DNA from: Rhyacophila brunnea
Lineage: Eukaryota > Arthropoda > Insecta > Trichoptera > Rhyacophilidae
NCBI GenBank assembly: GCA_022495005.1
Contig: JAGYXB010000657.1
Coordinates: 124,001-188,000, forward strand
Direction: 5' to 3'
Length of the DNA: 64,000 nucleotides
The notes below the pieces were generated by a model. That model saw nothing but the letters and a program-made list of their open reading frames with translations. It made no database searches and was not told the origin of the DNA. Below are positions 10,043 through 21,490 of the stretch, piece after piece. The position numbers were made by a program, and so were the translations under genes. The stretch's first letter is position 1. Each line of letters starts with the position of its first letter.

Positions 10043-12780
10043 ATTAAAGCTAGTCCATATACAAATTTTTGAAACTTAGTCTTTACAACTAAATTTAACC
10101 AAAATTTTGGTTATGTGATTGTCAGAACTGGTTCCGTCTAAACACTCTAAACTAAACAGCACCACAGCTCACATGGTAATATTCGCGCGTAATATGAGTC
10201 TCTACGTTTCGGTCTTAAGCATCGCTATGTGTTTGTCCTAAGGATTGTATCAGGAGTAGTTACTTAAGACCGAGGTCAACATGCACTCAAGTGTGATTTA
10301 TTATTAAGTTTTTTATGACTCTAAATTAAGAGAGAGGAATACGTAGAAATGACAAAACACACAATAATAAATAAAGTTAATAAAAACCAACCTACAATGC
10401 GTATTAAGCTGTTGTAGTATTTTTGGTAAAAAAATAGTTTATCCGTTACATCAATGGAATATAGCGGAACTAATTGTTGGAGCTGTTTGACGTAAAAAAA
10501 TAGTCAGAGACTGGTGCCAATTTTTGTTGCAAAGCTGTTGGATGAAGAAGAAGAAAAAATGCGCTCTTTATGTATATTAATTTTCTCGTTCTTTAAGAGA
10601 TTCAGTTATTTGTATGTTGGTTGCTTCCTGCAGAAATATACCGAGCTTTGGTGCAGTGAAAGTTTGGTGAATGGAAGTTTCCATAAAGTAGGCGGGATGG
10701 GACGGAGAATAATAGGGAGGGATGTAGATGAAAGGATGCCAGGAGAATGAAGGGTAGTAAGTTTAGTACAATACTTACTTGAATAACAAATCAAGGAATA
10801 GTTGAATATCGCAAGGGGTAGTTTGGTACACTTATTTGTTAGGAGAGAAATGTGATCGTATTATTTGAAACTTATTCGACCCCTAAATTTAATGGTGACC
10901 TATGTGAAGGGGTATTTCATTATTAATTATATGTATTTATTTAGAGCTTTTCATTATTTTGTTTATATTGGCTGTTTTATTATAAAATCGGAAGTTGCGG
11001 AAAGGAGGCCAATTACTGAATAGACATCAAAATGAAAGCAATGAAACATATTGCCAAAATAGAAGAAAGTTTTTTTGCGTCTTTTCTATTTTTCATTTTG
11101 AGTTGAAATTGCATTACAAAGTAAAAATGGAAATTTTATTTATTATTATGACTTGATATTAAATTTAAAAAAAAATGTGTTTATTTATAAAATAGAAACA
11201 CTTTTGGTTTTAGTATTTATTCAGAGTTCACAGAGATTAATCAACAATAACAGACGTTACATCAAACGGTACACGAAAATAGATTGACAATATTATGATG
11301 ATTCGCTCGACCCAATAACCAAATGAAATTGCCAAAGAATTAGTTGTTCAATTCGAATTCAGTTCAGGTGGGTATCGCATTTGACAACTAGATAACCCAA
11401 CTTAACACTTAAAACGAATTAAGATAGTGTAACGTGCATAGTTTCACAATAGAGGACCTGTATGATCAAAAAGGTCAGAGCTAATCAGACTAAGTTGATG
11501 CTGTGATATGGTGAGTAAAAATGACGGATTTAATATAAGGTTAAATCCTTATTCGTCTATATAATGCTTACGACATCCAGGCAATGGGCAGCGCCATCTG
11601 TTGGTCTCTTTTCAAAGTCATGCCGCTATATGTTTTCTGTTTCATGATATTATATTATTATAATGTAATATTAGTACCTTTAAAATTGTATTGTTGAATT
11701 TTCGTGTAAAAAGTGTACACAAGTGAAACATAAAAAAATAAAATTCGAAAGTTATAATGTATGTACACTCCGCAAGACGTCTGTCCAATTGTGTGTCAGG
11801 TCACCGCCATCTTTAGATAAATAAAGCCTGAGCATAACTTTTTGCACAAGCAACGAGTGGTCCACTGCCATACTATTTATTGATAGCGTACTTGCAAGCG
11901 GAGTTTGGTGTTCTATAATGGCTGAAGAGTATAAATAAGTTATTAGTTATTGTCGTTTAGAATCGACTGTCACATTAACAAACATCCTGGTGTATTATGA
12001 TATTATTATACACAGAAGAAGTTTACTTACTTTGATCGTCACTTCCAATTATTAATAAAAACTCCAAAGTCTCCAAGATACGTTAAAATAATCTGAAAGA
12101 AATCTGAAACTAAGACTACTCCGACAAGTGAACATGACAGACGCGTCAGTATGAGCACTCTATAGACAATGACAGGTCATCCATAGACAACGGGAGGGAC
12201 GAAAAGTAGGACCATTCGTGTAATGTATCGGCTTCCTTCTTCAGTGGGCAATGGTCAGATACATCAGATGGGCGATGCCTCGATAAGTGGCATGACGTTG
12301 ATTTCGGCGTAGAAATTTTCACGTGCCGGGTGGTAAGTAACACAAAATTACTAAATTATAACCTAATATTTGACCTTGGAAAATAAACCAATTCAATAAA
12401 TATTTATCCCTGCACGAAAATAGTACCAGAAAATCACACCACGAATCTATTTAGTCTATGAAAAATCAAGAAAATAATGACAAGCAGAGCTGACTTGCTT
12501 AGGTATAATAAATGATCCTAAATGTGGAAGCGGTAATGAAGACATAGCTAAGGTTGTTTTTCAATGTTCGCTTTATAATGGTCTAAGTCTAAGACGAAAG
12601 AAAATTTTAGAAGTCAAATTAATTAATTACCACCTAATCTTGAGAAGTTAATGGCTTAGCCAAACATCAAAGCGGTTTCGTGTACCTAAATGTTTCTAAG
12701 AGAATGTAACTTGCAAATATACCACATAGTCAAAGTTAATATGTAATATTATTAACCTACCCATTAAATAATTTCTGCGT
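10043..12780. other. Long unassigned stretch
   Basis: About 10140-10290 shares CATGCACTCAAGT and nearby blocks with 14280-14345, so an old repeat is present. About 10660-10745 has a purine-rich block. About 11588-11605 contains CAGCGCCATCTGTTGG, a motif type seen in arthropod repeats. The remaining sequence, including 12110-12340 with its short minus-strand frame, has no motif I recognise. Confidence 0.4.
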
Positions 12781-12966
12781 AGTATAAAAAAACATAAAAC
12801 TACAATACCTCGGTCACATTGTGAAAGGACAAAAGTAAAACATTCTCCAACTAGTCATTCAGGAGAGATAAACGGTAAGCGAAGTAGAGGTCAATGTCGC
12901 ATTCCGTGGCTTAATTACATCGATGATTGGTACTAGTGCAGCTCTACCAAACTTTCAAACAGTTCT
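12781..12966 (+). pseudogene. RTE-1 reverse transcriptase 3' relic
   Basis: Translates in pieces to the C-terminal tail also seen at 20656 and 50285: LQYLGHIVKGQK, then LVIQER, with several stops and frame changes afterwards. It aligns to the last ~60 codons of the better copies. The fragment ends where a TIR-B element begins at 12969. Dead relic of a non-LTR retrotransposon. Confidence 0.65.
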
Positions 12967-12968
12967 TT

Positions 12969-13213
12969 CGTGAGGTTACTGCTAAAAGTTGGTAAGTATC
13001 GAAATCATGTTATGAAGTAATTGCAATTTGAGGTTTAATATGCCCTCTAAAATCAGGCATAATGCTAATTTCTTTGTGTTGAATGTGTTTGTTCTATATA
13101 TCGAATCACCATGACTTATTTTCTAGCACACATACTTAGATATATACACATAATCTGTTGTTAACTCTAAATACATAAATTATCTACTTACTCTATTTTG
13201 GTAGCAACCACAC
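12969..13213. mobile_element. TIR-B element, copy 2
   Basis: Compact ~245-bp copy. The left end GTGAGGTTACTGCTAAAAG and the reverse-complemented right end GTGTGGTTGCTACCAAAAT are inverted repeats of about 27 bp. The body contains TAAAATCAGGCATAATGC and GTTAACTCTAAATACATAA, shared with copies 1 and 3. No target duplication could be read with confidence. Confidence 0.65.
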
Positions 13214-13560
13214 AACCTTAAAGTGACACCAAACACGATTCAAACAAACTTATAATTATTTTTTTAAATGACTTCCATTTTACGCTTATTTTTTTATCAA
13301 AATATATAAATCGTTTACCATTATTTATAGTAATTGGGTGGTTTACCTACATAATATAATATTTATGAGAAAATTTCATTTAAACTTTATCAATTAATTT
13401 TAAAATTCAATTGGTTTAAAAAATGATTGATCATCTTAAAGTATCTACGTCTGGCTACGGGATACAACAGTATCTGTCTTGGATTGGTTAATGTGATTTA
13501 TATTATTTATCAAATTAAATTATTGATCGTAAATAAGACATATCTCAAAAATATACGTAA
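13214..13560. other. AT-rich stretch, nothing recognised
   Basis: Short open frames only; no motif. Confidence 0.45.
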
Positions 13561-13826
13561 TATATCGTCACTGTTCTGGCAGAAGACACTAATTCGAAAA
13601 CATGACGTATTGAGTTAGTTATACCAAAATGTTCCTTATTTCAAACTTTATCGTCTGGAAACCTTCTTCATAAATAAACAGTCTTTATTTTGAAGTCATC
13701 CTTTTTACGATTACTTAATAAACTCACATGATAGACCATTTCAAACATTTTAACAACTTCAAAGTCAAATTACTCAAAACTAGTATTCTCCAGTTAGTGT
13801 GTTCTGCCAGAACAGAGACGATATTA
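13561..13826. mobile_element. MITE-like inverted repeat element
   Basis: Arms of about 32 bp: the left contains CTGTTCTGGCAGAAGACAC (13561-13592), and the right (13794-13826) is its reverse complement with a few changes. The spacing of ~200 bp fits a MITE. No target duplication is clear and no second copy was seen, so superfamily is open. Confidence 0.45.
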
Positions 13827-14620
13827 TGTTTATGAAAAAAAAAATACCAAATGAGGCTTGAAACTATAGCTATCGTAATTCGGGAGCTGTGTTTTACCAA
13901 CAAAGCTACCTATCGATTCAATCATTTCTCACGCAACAATTTCATTATAATATTATCAATATTATACAATTGAGATTTTATGTAAACTAACCTTGATTCA
14001 TAGATCTCCAAATTGTAGTTTTACCGTAACCACTTGGTGTTTGTTTTGTATAACTATTTCTTATTCAATGATTGATCAACAATATACATAATTTGAATAG
14101 ATAAATTTAAAAAAATATATTATAGAAAAGACAAGTTGAGTAGGCACTGAACAAAAAAGCACGATTACAGAAATGTTCGAGTGCCTGAATTAAGGTATTG
14201 AACATGTCAATAGATGAACTCGTGAGGATAATGACCCACCAAATTACACCACCTTGCGCGACACCCAGCCTATATCAGTATTTTTATGACTGATAATGTC
14301 TTAGGAGCAGTTATACAAGAATGAGGTTGCCATGCACTCAAGTATGTTTTAGGTTAGAAGTAAAAAATGTGGTCAATAATAAAAGTTAATACAAAATTGC
14401 TGAACAATCTAAGCAAAAGGATTATCATGTTCATAGTATTACCCCGCATTTTTATCTGAGTAACGTATTTGGCCTTTTTGGTGACCAGTTCAGACAGCTG
14501 TCTGAACCGACTTGAGCAATTTCTGTACATATTTTAGGACATTCACAGAGATTGTATTTTACATCCTGAATTTATTTATCAGATAGACATGATGAACGGG
14601 TAACAAGACCAAACTTCTTA
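13827..14620. other. Unassigned stretch with an old repeat block
   Basis: About 14280-14345 shares GGAGCAGTTA and CATGCACTCAAGT blocks with 10245-10300. Nothing else recognised. Confidence 0.4.
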
Positions 14621-14876
14621 CGTGGGGTTGCTGCCAAAAGTTGGTAAGTCTCGTAATCGTGTTATGAAGTAATTACAATTCTAAAGTTTGGCATGTCCTC
14701 TAAAATCAGGCATAATGCTAATTTCTTTGTGCTTTATGTGCACAATCTATAAAATATATCGGAAAACCTTGATTTTTTTTCTAGCAAACATATTTATATA
14801 TATATATATAGACACACAATCCACTGTTAACTCTAAATACATAAATATCATAGACTTAACACCTTTTGGCAGTTTA
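14621..14876. mobile_element. TIR-B element, copy 3
   Basis: Begins CGTGGGGTTGCTGCCAAAAG and ends near CACCTTTTGGCAG, the inverted form of the CTGCCAAAAG motif. The body matches copies 1 and 2, including CTCTAAAATCAGGCATAATG. A (TA)n run occupies part of the interior near 14795. Confidence 0.65.
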
Positions 14877-14977
14877 TTATAGTCTGACAACAAAGTCACC
14901 ATGCTCAATCAGGAATTGACTGACGTAATGGTTCGGAGTCAGAGCGGGTATCTTTATTCGCATTTGAAATAAGCTTT

Positions 14978-15320
14978 AAGCTTAGAAGGGATCTTTATTT
15001 ACCTACACATTTTTCCCGACTTATACGCAGCGTAAATGGAAACTTTGCCATTCTTGGTGGTATTGGCTTGTGTGTCTCTGATAATTATCTTAGGAATCGA
15101 GGGCATCCGTTGTTTGTTCTCCCAAGGTGCAGAACTAACCTGTGGTTAATGATGTCAATTGGAAGGGCAATAACCATGTTTAATGAAATCGCTTCGGATA
15201 TTAATATATTCCACTTACGTGAGAGTGAATTTAGGTGGACGTTGTTTTATACGTTTTTAAGATAGGGTCTATCAATAGTTCACTCTGTGTGCTTCCATAT
15301 ATTTTTATTTATGTTATTGC
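14978..15320 (+). pseudogene. Jk-1 LINE reverse transcriptase C-terminus, copy 1
   Basis: A frame ending at 15265 encodes the last ~90 residues of a Jockey/CR1-type reverse transcriptase, with FSRLIRSVNGNFAIL, then CVSDNYLRNRGHPLF, then PRCRTNL and a GRAITMFNEIA block. This is the usual R-T/RAI-W-N C-terminal signature of non-LTR elements, located after the catalytic palm, so no FADD motif is expected here. 5' truncated. The 3' UTR follows directly and has the CACTCTGTGTGCTTCCAT block shared with copies at 35.7 and 62.4 kb. Confidence 0.75.
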
Positions 15321-15324
15321 CATT

Positions 15325-15655
15325 GGTAATGCCAATTGGGAGGGCAATTAATAACTCTGTTCAAGCAAATCACTTCGGGTATTGACATATTCTACCTACG
15401 TGAGGATGAGTATATGTGGGCATTGTTTTAGAAATACTTAAAATATGGTCTGCTTAGCTCATTCGGTGTACTTCCATGTATCTAATTTACATATTTTTTA
15501 TATTTACACTTTTCTACTGTTTAAGGCTGATCTATTTTTTATGTAATACTGTTTTATTAATATTTCTTTGCTTCTAAATGTCAAAACGTCTTAAATTAAT
15601 AATTTGTAATATTCACTATATTATATAAAATAAATAAAATTTGAATTTGAAAAAA
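15325..15655 (+). pseudogene. Second Jk-1-type 3' end, fused to the first
   Basis: Immediately after copy 1 comes another, more diverged 3' end: CCAATTGGGAGGGCAAT, CACTTCGGGTATTGACATA, then ATTCGGTGTACTTCCATG. The end shows TTTGAATTTGAAAAA after ATAAATAAA. Its reading frame is broken. Two LINE 3' ends lie head to tail. Confidence 0.65.
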
Positions 15656-16399
15656 AAAATTATAACAATCGAAATGCGAAAGGTGTGCTTAATTTTATTA
15701 TTAATAAAGCTTTAATATGATCATTAATTGCGTTGAAATTTTTTAACAATATTATTTAGGATAAAAGAAATTTTCAGTTTAAAATCATTAAATAAAAAAA
15801 TAATTTCTGGCTATGAATACTATGTTCCGACTTTAAGTAACATAATAATTTTCGTTTGAAAAATCAGGTCGCTAAATATATAACGGCGTTTAGTATTCAG
15901 GCAACATTCTCTCTCTGTAGATATCGAAATTTACTTTTCACTTATTATTTGGCATGGGAAAAAAACCTCCCTTGTAGGTCGAACCTTTTGGCCCAGTAGC
16001 TCCGTGGGAGTGTGCGATTCAAAGATAACGCACTTTTTTATCGAAGTGCCTGGCAATGCCCGCGGGCCGCGCGAGGCCTCCGAACAAACCGATATGAAAC
16101 TTTCTGCTGAGTACGCTCCGATATTAAATTCGATTATTAGACCCGTTGAAAGATATGGAAAATTTATTTATCGACTTTCTGGGTAGTAAGTAGTTGAGGA
16201 TCGAGTCTATTTTAATATTATCGGCTGTGGAAAATAGTTTTCTTTTTTAAGGGTGTTTGGGAGAAGAAAAATATTTCTGTAATAATAGATCTTGCAAATG
16301 CTTCAATTTTAGCTAGATATTTATTTATAGGGGTAGGTATCAACATAATAATATATGTCTATCGGAAATGACTGCGTTTGCAATAAGTCGTATACTTAT
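15656..16399. other. Stretch with a small GC-rich island
   Basis: About 16000-16120 is markedly GC-richer than its surroundings, with GCCCGCGGGCCGCGCGAGG. The short open frame there (16004-16186) has no motif I know. Possibly old host or element sequence. Confidence 0.4.
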
Positions 16400-16680
16400 T
16401 TATTATATGGGGTTCGATTTGGATCATCAATGTGGGGTTCGATTTGAGTTACCACTGTGGGAGTCATCGACGTGTCGTTGTTCATGGTGTTGAGGATGAC
16501 GATGACGATGACGAAGAAGTCGAAGATGGATGCAGGAGCGAGTTTTTATTTACGGCATAACGGTCGGTATATTACAGTAGTTATGTTCAATACTAAACAA
16601 ATGATACGGATCCGAGGTCCTATTTATACAATCAAAATAATATTCTTTTTATTGAAATAATCGAGTCAGCTTATTATCTG
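16400..16680. repeat. Rep-E copy 1
   Basis: Shares GGATGCAGGAGCGAGTTTT and a CGGCATAACGGTCGGTA block, plus upstream GTGTTGAGGATGACG-type sequence, with 29560-29780 and weakly with 44905-44990. Family of unknown class, perhaps an LTR fragment. The frame through it (16457-16660) is not conserved. Confidence 0.45.
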
Positions 16681-16876
16681 GCGTTTGCGTCAATGGATGA
16701 TTGACCAAGTGAAAAACGGATATGCGGAATTTATTATGGCAGTCAGCTCCTTACCGAGTTTGCTATAATTTTACACTACGGAAAATAGATATTTAATTTG
16801 TAATTTTATATCTCTATATATATTATAGAAAGGTCACACGTAGAATCGTAAAATATGTGAATTAAAATCTATCTTA

Positions 16877-17117
16877 AGGCCAAATTACACTAGGAGGTTC
16901 TCACGCCGATTGTCTGTCCCGATCGTAAACTCCGATTGCCCCCGATCGTGAATAATGTTACTTGGATCGTTACCTAGAGTCATTGACAAAATAGATTAAT
17001 TCATTTTTTTAACATACCACTCCAACGTTCCGTGATAGATGGGTCGACGATAACCTAAAATGTCAGACAATCGTTGTATATGATTGGATCTGTGGATTTT
17101 CCAGTGTAATTTGAGCT
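16877..17117. mobile_element. Har-2, Harbinger-like MITE
   Basis: The left end AGGCCAAATTACACT and the reverse-complemented right end AGCTCAAATTACACT are inverted repeats matching at 13 of 15 positions. TTA flanks both sides (16874-16876, 17118-17120), the target type of PIF/Harbinger elements. 241 bp, non-coding. Confidence 0.65.
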
Positions 17118-17370
17118 TTACCAAGGTATGTATTGCTTCTTATATATATATATATATATCATATTATATCAATTTCTGCAAGTAGCTATATTTATATGTA
17201 ATATTAAATCCACAATTGGATAACTACCTATAACCACCACTGTTTCAGAGTAGGTTTTGTGTAAGTACCCTAAATCTCAGTATATAGTATGTGTGTAAAT
17301 CCACAAACTTTTGATGTATTTGTCTGTTTGAAGTAGCCGAAATAAAATATTATCATAGGTTAGTAGATGC
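17118..17370. other. Spacer with (TA)n microsatellite
   Basis: A TATATATATATATATATATC run at about 17140-17160; nothing else. Confidence 0.4.
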
Positions 17371-17815
17371 CAGTAGCGAAGGGTGGAGGTAGGCTGTTCA
17401 GATCCGCCATAAATAGTGCACATTAAACGTTGTAAGTCATACGTATTTCTAAGACTACAATAATTTACAGATGGCGTTGGTTAGTTTTTAAAAATCAATT
17501 TTATTTAACCCTGCTTAAACCAAACCATAATAGTTTCGGTATATTTTGGGCAATACGACAAAATTGTGCATACTTTTTCATTAATACGTATTTGTCTTCC
17601 CTGGGTTAAGAATACATTTATTAAAAATATTTGTTGGTTCATTTTTTTTTAAACTCATTAAGCCCTGCCTAAACAAACTGTAATAGATAAAAAAGATATT
17701 ATTCTATCTGTAAAATACCCAAAGTTATGTATGATTTAATTGCATAAGTTTAGATATTTTTATAGATAGAAAATATTTTTTTGACTATTATCTATTATGG
17801 CTTATCAATATCAGA
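17371..17815. mobile_element. hAT-1 left part, right end missing
   Basis: Starts CAGTAGCGAAGGGTGGAG and continues AATAGTGCACATTAAAC and TTAACCCTGCTTAAAC, as in the other hAT-1 copies. It reaches the internal palindromic core near 17760-17810 and then stops. The right terminus is absent. Confidence 0.65.
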
Positions 17816-17975
17816 CAATTTGAAACTAGAAATTAAAGGAGATAGTATTCTAAGTCAGTTGTCCAGAAACGTTACTGTAGTAGAAATGTGGTACAAACTT
17901 AAAAGTGTTATAGAATATTATGTTATTTTCTATAGTTACGTTTTTATAAATTAAAATTTATCATGTACGTAAAAC

Positions 17976-18371
17976 GGTTACATGTAAGTTGTACGTATGC
18001 AGTTCATCGTGGGACACTTATTCGTGCGCCGCAGTACGTGAAACATGAGTTCGTATAACATTTTATAAAATGACGAGTTCTTCGTTGAATATTTCACCGT
18101 GGAATACATTTGTACGTATCTTACAAAATGCAGCGATAGTTTGCAAATAGTACTGTTCCAATTAAATTAACCCTAACCTAACGTAACCTAGTAAAGACAT
18201 CTCATAAAATTCGCCACATGTTGTAGCATACGTACAAATATACTCCGAGGTGAAATGTTTAATGAAGAACTCGACATTTGATTAAATGTTACACGAACTC
18301 ATGTTTCACGTACTGCGGCGCACGAATAAGTATCCTGCGGTGAACTGTTTACGTACAAATTTCCGGATACG
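17976..18371. mobile_element. Mu-1, Mutator-like foldback element, copy 1
   Basis: A perfect 9-bp direct repeat ACGTAAAAC flanks it (17967-17975 and 18372-18380). The inverted arms of ~80 bp diverge at the tips (GGTTACATGTAAGTTGTACG against CGTATCCGGAAATTTGTACG) and then share a CGTGCGCCGCAGTACGTGAA block. The centre holds AACCCTAACCTAACGTAACC. Long arms plus 9-bp duplications are typical of Mutator-like elements. No transposase. Confidence 0.85.
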
Positions 18372-18380
18372 ACGTAAAAC

Positions 18381-18997
18381 GCGCGTTAAAAATTGGTAAT
18401 ATTTGAGGACATAAATGTTTAAGATTGATTCCTAAAGATAACGTTTATAAAAAAAACTTAATATTAAAGATTTGTGGCTATATCTGTTTATTTGACTATA
18501 TCGCTTATACTATTGGGTTTAGATAAAAAATAGATTTCTCCGTCATAATTAATAATACATTCGATCTCGAATATATCGTCCATCAACATGATTAATATCT
18601 CAGCTAACATAATCAATTTCCAAACTTGTCTTTTGTTTAATATTAATAATAATATATCTTATCTTTCCTCTATAACATAATGTCTCATACAAATACGGTA
18701 CTTAATAGAATTTTCATCCACACAATATAATAGCTCTGATAGATAATTACCTTAACGCGGGTACAGTTTGTGCCACGTCACTCATTTTCTATTATACGTC
18801 ACAACTCTGAATTAATATTATTATTATGTACGGTTAATATCTGTCAGTAGAGTATAGGGGTTAATTTACCTATAATTTATTTCCTAGTGGTGTTTCAGAG
18901 ATACGTGTGCTAAGCGTTGTGAAGTAAAAACGCTGACAATATTATATTCCAGTGGAGAATAACCATTGATCATAAACAAAAATATTATAATTAACAA
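18381..18997. other. AT-rich stretch, nothing recognised
   Basis: No repeat or open frame supported. Confidence 0.45.
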
Positions 18998-19185
18998 TTT
19001 TTTTATTCAACGATTAATTCACAACATTTAATAATGTGACATTTTAATTATTGAACATACATAATTTTGAAAACACTTCTGAGAAAATAATATATTATAA
19101 CTTTTTGAAAAAGTCAGACACCCCGAAGGAATCGAACCTGCATCTGAGGCGTCTAATTCCTAAAGCAAATGTCCACATTTGGTCA
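18998..19185 (-). mobile_element. SINE-1 (tRNA-derived), minus-strand copy
   Basis: On the minus strand: a degenerate tRNA-like head with GCAGGTTCGATTCCTTCGGG (T-arm/B-box), then GACTTTTTCAAAAAG, TCTCAGAAGTGTTTTC, AAAATTATGTATGTTC and a tail GTTGAATAAAAAAA. The tail is the T-run at about 19000 on the plus strand. Other copies: 19938, 22891, 27384, 32195, 33888, 34997. Confidence 0.7.
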
Positions 19186-19937
19186 AAATCGAGAAAAAGA
19201 TACGCACGTATTCTTTGTATAATCTATAAATTCCAAAACGTGACATAACTCTACGAAAAAATATATTTTAAGTCTCGATTTATTACAAAAAGCGCTAAGT
19301 CCATGTTTCATATTATTTGAAGCTTGGTTGATTTCGCGCGTGTTTTAAGTCAATCAATAAGTTGACGTTCAATATTGAAAAGGGCGTATCCTATGCTGTA
19401 GCATCTTGTAAACTCATGAGATTGCCATAGAAATATGTGCCTTATGCGGCGTAAATTAAAAAATGAGGTACAAGTAGCGCTATGTCCAATTTTATTTTGC
19501 CTATATTTATTACATTTAAGAGATTATCGGCTGAAATAAATTGCCGTTTGGTTCTTATTTCGACATAGAATACAACGGAAAAATAATCTCACGTTGAAAC
19601 AAATAATAAATTGAAGCTTGAAACATAAAAACGTTGTTTCTCGAAAATATTGAATTGTGGACTTGTCGTTTTTTGTAATTAGACGCCTCATGTCTCGGGT
19701 ATCGCGTCCATGAACATAGAGCCACTATGCTTAAGGAGTCATACTTGAGTGACAAATTTTAACTAGTGGCTTTTAATAATCACTGAAGTGCTTTCCAAAT
19801 TATTGAGCTACTATTGGCAATCGGCTTTTGTATTTTAAATCAAAGTAGGTATTACTCTAATTACTAACCGATGTCACGGATCACACCAAGATTTTTTGTT
19901 ATAACTTATTTGAACTTCCTAATAATTTTGAATTAAT
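19186..19937. other. Unassigned stretch
   Basis: No conserved element recognised. Short open frames on both strands look random. Confidence 0.4.
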
Positions 19938-20045
19938 TATTTTTTTTATTCAAGGAATAATTCACAAGATTTATGAATGTAAGATTCTAATTATTGAACA
20001 AACATAATTTTGAAAACACTTCTGAGAACCATTAGAAAAATGAGT
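19938..20045 (-). mobile_element. SINE-1, minus strand, head missing
   Basis: Plus strand reads a T-run, ATTCAAGGAATAATTCACAAG and CATAATTTTGAAAACACTTC, the reverse of the SINE-1 body and tail. It stops shortly after CTGAGAACCATTAG, so the tRNA-like head is lost. Confidence 0.65.
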
Positions 20046-20641
20046 TTTGGTCAAATACAATAATTAAATTACAATTATCATGTACTATAATATGAGACAC
20101 ATGAATCGCGTATGTTTTCATCAACCACTTCACTGTAATATTAATAGACTCAGGTAACGGCTTATTTTGTTTTGTTACGCCAAAGAAGTATAACTTGTAA
20201 TGCGCGTACATAATTTGATTTTACTATCATCTCAAATCGATTATGATAAAATGTTTGTCACGGCTGAGTTTTCCCATGTAAACTTTCCTCGCTTATCTCT
20301 AAACGCTGGTGAAAATTATCAGGAAATAAATTCAAATTAGGTTCGCGCGACGCATCGTCGAAACCATTGTCGGGATATCAGTGTAGAACGTTTTTGCGGA
20401 TGCTTATAAACACACACCGACCCCAGCTCTCGGGCTGCCAATTTGCAAGTCATAACTTGTCATTAACCATTAAACTGACTTTGCACATGTTAACTGAGGT
20501 ACTGATCCTATGTTTCCAATGAAAATCTGTGTTGGACAATACATATTATGTCACCCATAATCATCACGTTTAGCATAACAAATATATAAAAAAATATATG
20601 CTAGATCACATACATGTTTACATAAATTATATATAATATGT
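20046..20641. other. Unassigned stretch with a block repeated near 63 kb
   Basis: About 20165-20215 (TGTTACGCCAAAGAAGTATA) recurs inverted at about 62950-63005. No gene recognised. Confidence 0.4.
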
Positions 20642-20654
20642 CAGTAGTGAGGAG

Positions 20655-21230
20655 AGTACATGGGTTCATGGGTCAATGAGAAATGGGACCAGTCTCAGGA
20701 AACAAAAACTAGAATTGAGATCGCAAGGAGCGCCTTTCTCAAAATGAGACGCCTCCTTAGCAATCGAGATCTTAACCTAGGTCTGAGACTGCGTATGGTA
20801 CGTTGTTATGTGCTCTCAATTCTTTTCTATGGTATGGAAGTATGGACGCTAAAACAAGAGATGTCACGGAGACTTGAAGCTTTCGAGATGTGGCTGTATA
20901 GACGCATCCTCAAAATTCCTTGAACTGACTGGGTGACAAATGTTGAAGTTCTCAATCGAATGGGACCGAGAAGTTCTACGTACGAGTAGTATCAAAACCA
21001 GGAAACTACAATACCTCGGCCACATTATGAGAGGACAAAAATACAGCATTCCCCAACTTGTCATTCAAGGAAAGATCAATGGAAAGCGTAGCAGAGGACG
21101 GCGCCGCATTTCATGGCTTAAGAACCTCCGTGATTGGTACGAGTGCAGCTCCACCGAACTTGTCCGGGTAGTAGACGACAAAGATAAGATCGCCTTGATG
21201 GTGGCCGACCTCCGCTAGGGGAAGTAAGGA
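20655..21230 (+). pseudogene. RTE-1 reverse transcriptase C-terminal region, copy 2
   Basis: Encodes the C-terminal part of a non-LTR retrotransposon polymerase: TWVNEKWDQSQ-type start, then RMVRCYVLSILFYGMEVW, FEMWLYRRILKIP, LQYLGHIMRGQKYS and a final VADLR stop near 21218. Broken by TGA at 20921-20923 (TGG in the 50-kb copy) and a frame change near 20970. The catalytic palm with its FADD-type motif lies upstream and is absent, so the copy is 5' truncated and dead. It sits inside hAT-1, so it inserted after it. Clade is RTE-like by this tail, but not settled. Confidence 0.8.
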
Positions 21231-21490
21231 GAGGAGGTATGATGTTAAAATTCGACATAAATAGTGCTCACTAAACTTTGTCAGTTAAACTGATTTGTGT
21301 TCATTGAACTAAGAATACGATTTTCAGATGGTGGTCTTAATAACTAAATTAAATCCAACCATAGTTTAGGAATACTATGGACGATCCGACAAAAATAGTG
21401 CACACTTTTTCAGTCATACTTATTTGTTTTCGTTGAATTAAGAGTATATATTACAGATAGTATAGGTAAGTTTTTTTTTAAATCCATTAA

